This document shows positions 63,623 through 64,000 of a stretch of DNA of 64,000 nt, in pieces. Source of the stretch: Streptomyces sp. NRRL S-1022 (GTDB lineage Bacteria; Actinomycetota; Actinomycetes; Streptomycetales; Streptomycetaceae). The stretch covers positions 124,001-188,000 of the forward strand of contig NZ_JOIU01000013.1 of the NCBI RefSeq assembly GCF_000720135.1, given 5' to 3'. The notes below the pieces were generated by a model, which saw nothing but the letters and a program-made list of their open reading frames with translations, made no database searches and was not told the DNA's origin. The stretch's first letter is position 1. Each line of letters starts with the position of its first letter. The position numbers and the translations under genes were made by a program.

Positions 63623-64000
63623 ATGAGCATCTGGTGGTCACTCCATCTGCGGCGCGAGGCCGCCAGCGTGCCGCTCGCCCGGCGGCTGCTGATCGGCACG
63701 ATGGAGACGGCGGGCGTCGACCCGGACATCTCCTACGACCTGTCCGTCGCCCTGAGCGAGGCCTGCGCGAACGCCGTCGAGCACGGCGGGGACGCGGCGC
63801 CCGGCACCTCGGAGGCCTACCGGGTGACCGCCTATCTCGACGGCGAGAAGTGCCGTATCGAGGTCTGCGACTCCGGTCCCGGCCTCGCGCGCCCCCCGGA
63901 CCCCCGGCCGGCCCGTCCGGACGCCGAGCACGGCCGCGGTCTCTGTCTGATCCGGGAACTCGCCGACCACGTCCACATCGGGGCCAGGCCCGGCCGGGGC
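63623..64000 (+). CDS. RsbW-like serine kinase/ATPase (partial)
   Basis: An open frame from ATG at 63623 to the window edge (126 codons, 3' end missing), too incomplete for a stop to be seen. It encodes a stand-alone HATPase_c domain of the anti-sigma-factor kinase type. The N box is ALSEACANAVEHG, the G1 box VCDSGPGL, and HGRGLCLIRELADHVHI follows. Streptomyces encode dozens of these, often with unknown partners. GGAGG precedes the start. Divergent from the membrane protein gene. Confidence 0.88.
   Translation, partial: MSIWWSLHLRREAASVPLARRLLIGTMETAGVDPDISYDLSVALSEACANAVEHGGDAAPGTSEAYRVTAYLDGEKCRIEVCDSGPGLARPPDPRPARPDAEHGRGLCLIRELADHVHIGARPGRG

Overview
This is a high-GC Streptomyces chromosome segment from near the replication origin. 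Three things support this: codon use strongly biased to G/C in third positions, the developmental genes ssgR and ssgA side by side, and nine perfect copies of the Streptomyces ParB site parS (GTTTCACGTGAAAC) plus three one-mismatch variants. As I recall the S. coelicolor map, the gene order follows that chromosome from the cca gene (around SCO3896) through dnaB, ssgRA, thiC, cydABCD, serS and pheA to the copper/DtpA cluster (around SCO3970). I see no insertion sequence, prophage, integrated element or CRISPR array.

Layout. 1-10.7 kb: cca, an MFS exporter, a padR-ino1 operon behind a perfect 35-bp palindrome, a class A penicillin-binding protein, a polytopic glycosyltransferase-like protein and an alanine-racemase-like protein. 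10.7-17.7 kb: femX, then the rpsF-ssb-rpsR-rplI operon, a MATE exporter and dnaB with a DnaA-box cluster upstream. 17.7-26.7 kb: small metabolic and regulatory genes (serine hydrolase, GNATs, a divergent MarR/MFS pair, Nudix, a PLP sulfur enzyme overlapping ptpA, a cupin, small membrane proteins). 26.8-32 kb: ssgR-ssgA, a YibE/F membrane protein, and thiC behind a TPP riboswitch. 32-37.6 kb: a membrane protein, a metallophosphoesterase, a LacI regulator, a HisC-type aminotransferase and a cyclophilin-like protein. 37.6-43.9 kb: cydA, cydB and fused cydCD behind a Rex operator. 43.9-53 kb: a HAD phosphatase, an F420-type oxidoreductase, kptA, an EphD-like hydrolase/dehydrogenase fusion, an M24 peptidase-like protein and a two-ATPase/two-permease ABC cluster. 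53-57.2 kb: a structured RNA region ending in an aberrant tRNA-Ser-like element, then HAD phosphatase-serS and pheA flanking a second DnaA-box cluster. 57.2-64 kb: copper handling (dtpA, copCD, a PCuAC chaperone, sco, ycnI-like), a membrane protein, and the start of an RsbW-like ATPase.

Functional themes. Cell-envelope growth and division (PBP, FemX, SsgA), replication and segregation (DnaB, SSB, DnaA boxes, parS), respiratory and redox adaptation (Rex site, Cyd oxidase, extracytoplasmic copper delivery) and translation (S6, S18, L9, SerRS, CCA enzyme) are interleaved, as in other actinobacterial origin regions.

The least expected element is at 53,363-53,468. It has a perfect class II tRNA acceptor stem, D arm, variable arm and T arm, but the anticodon arm is replaced by a roughly 13-bp extended hairpin. 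It lies downstream of several further hairpins and a possible 20-codon ORF. Also notable: parS sites at the centre of terminator-like palindromes, a parS variant inside the thiC riboswitch, and a parS that supplies the cydCD start codon.
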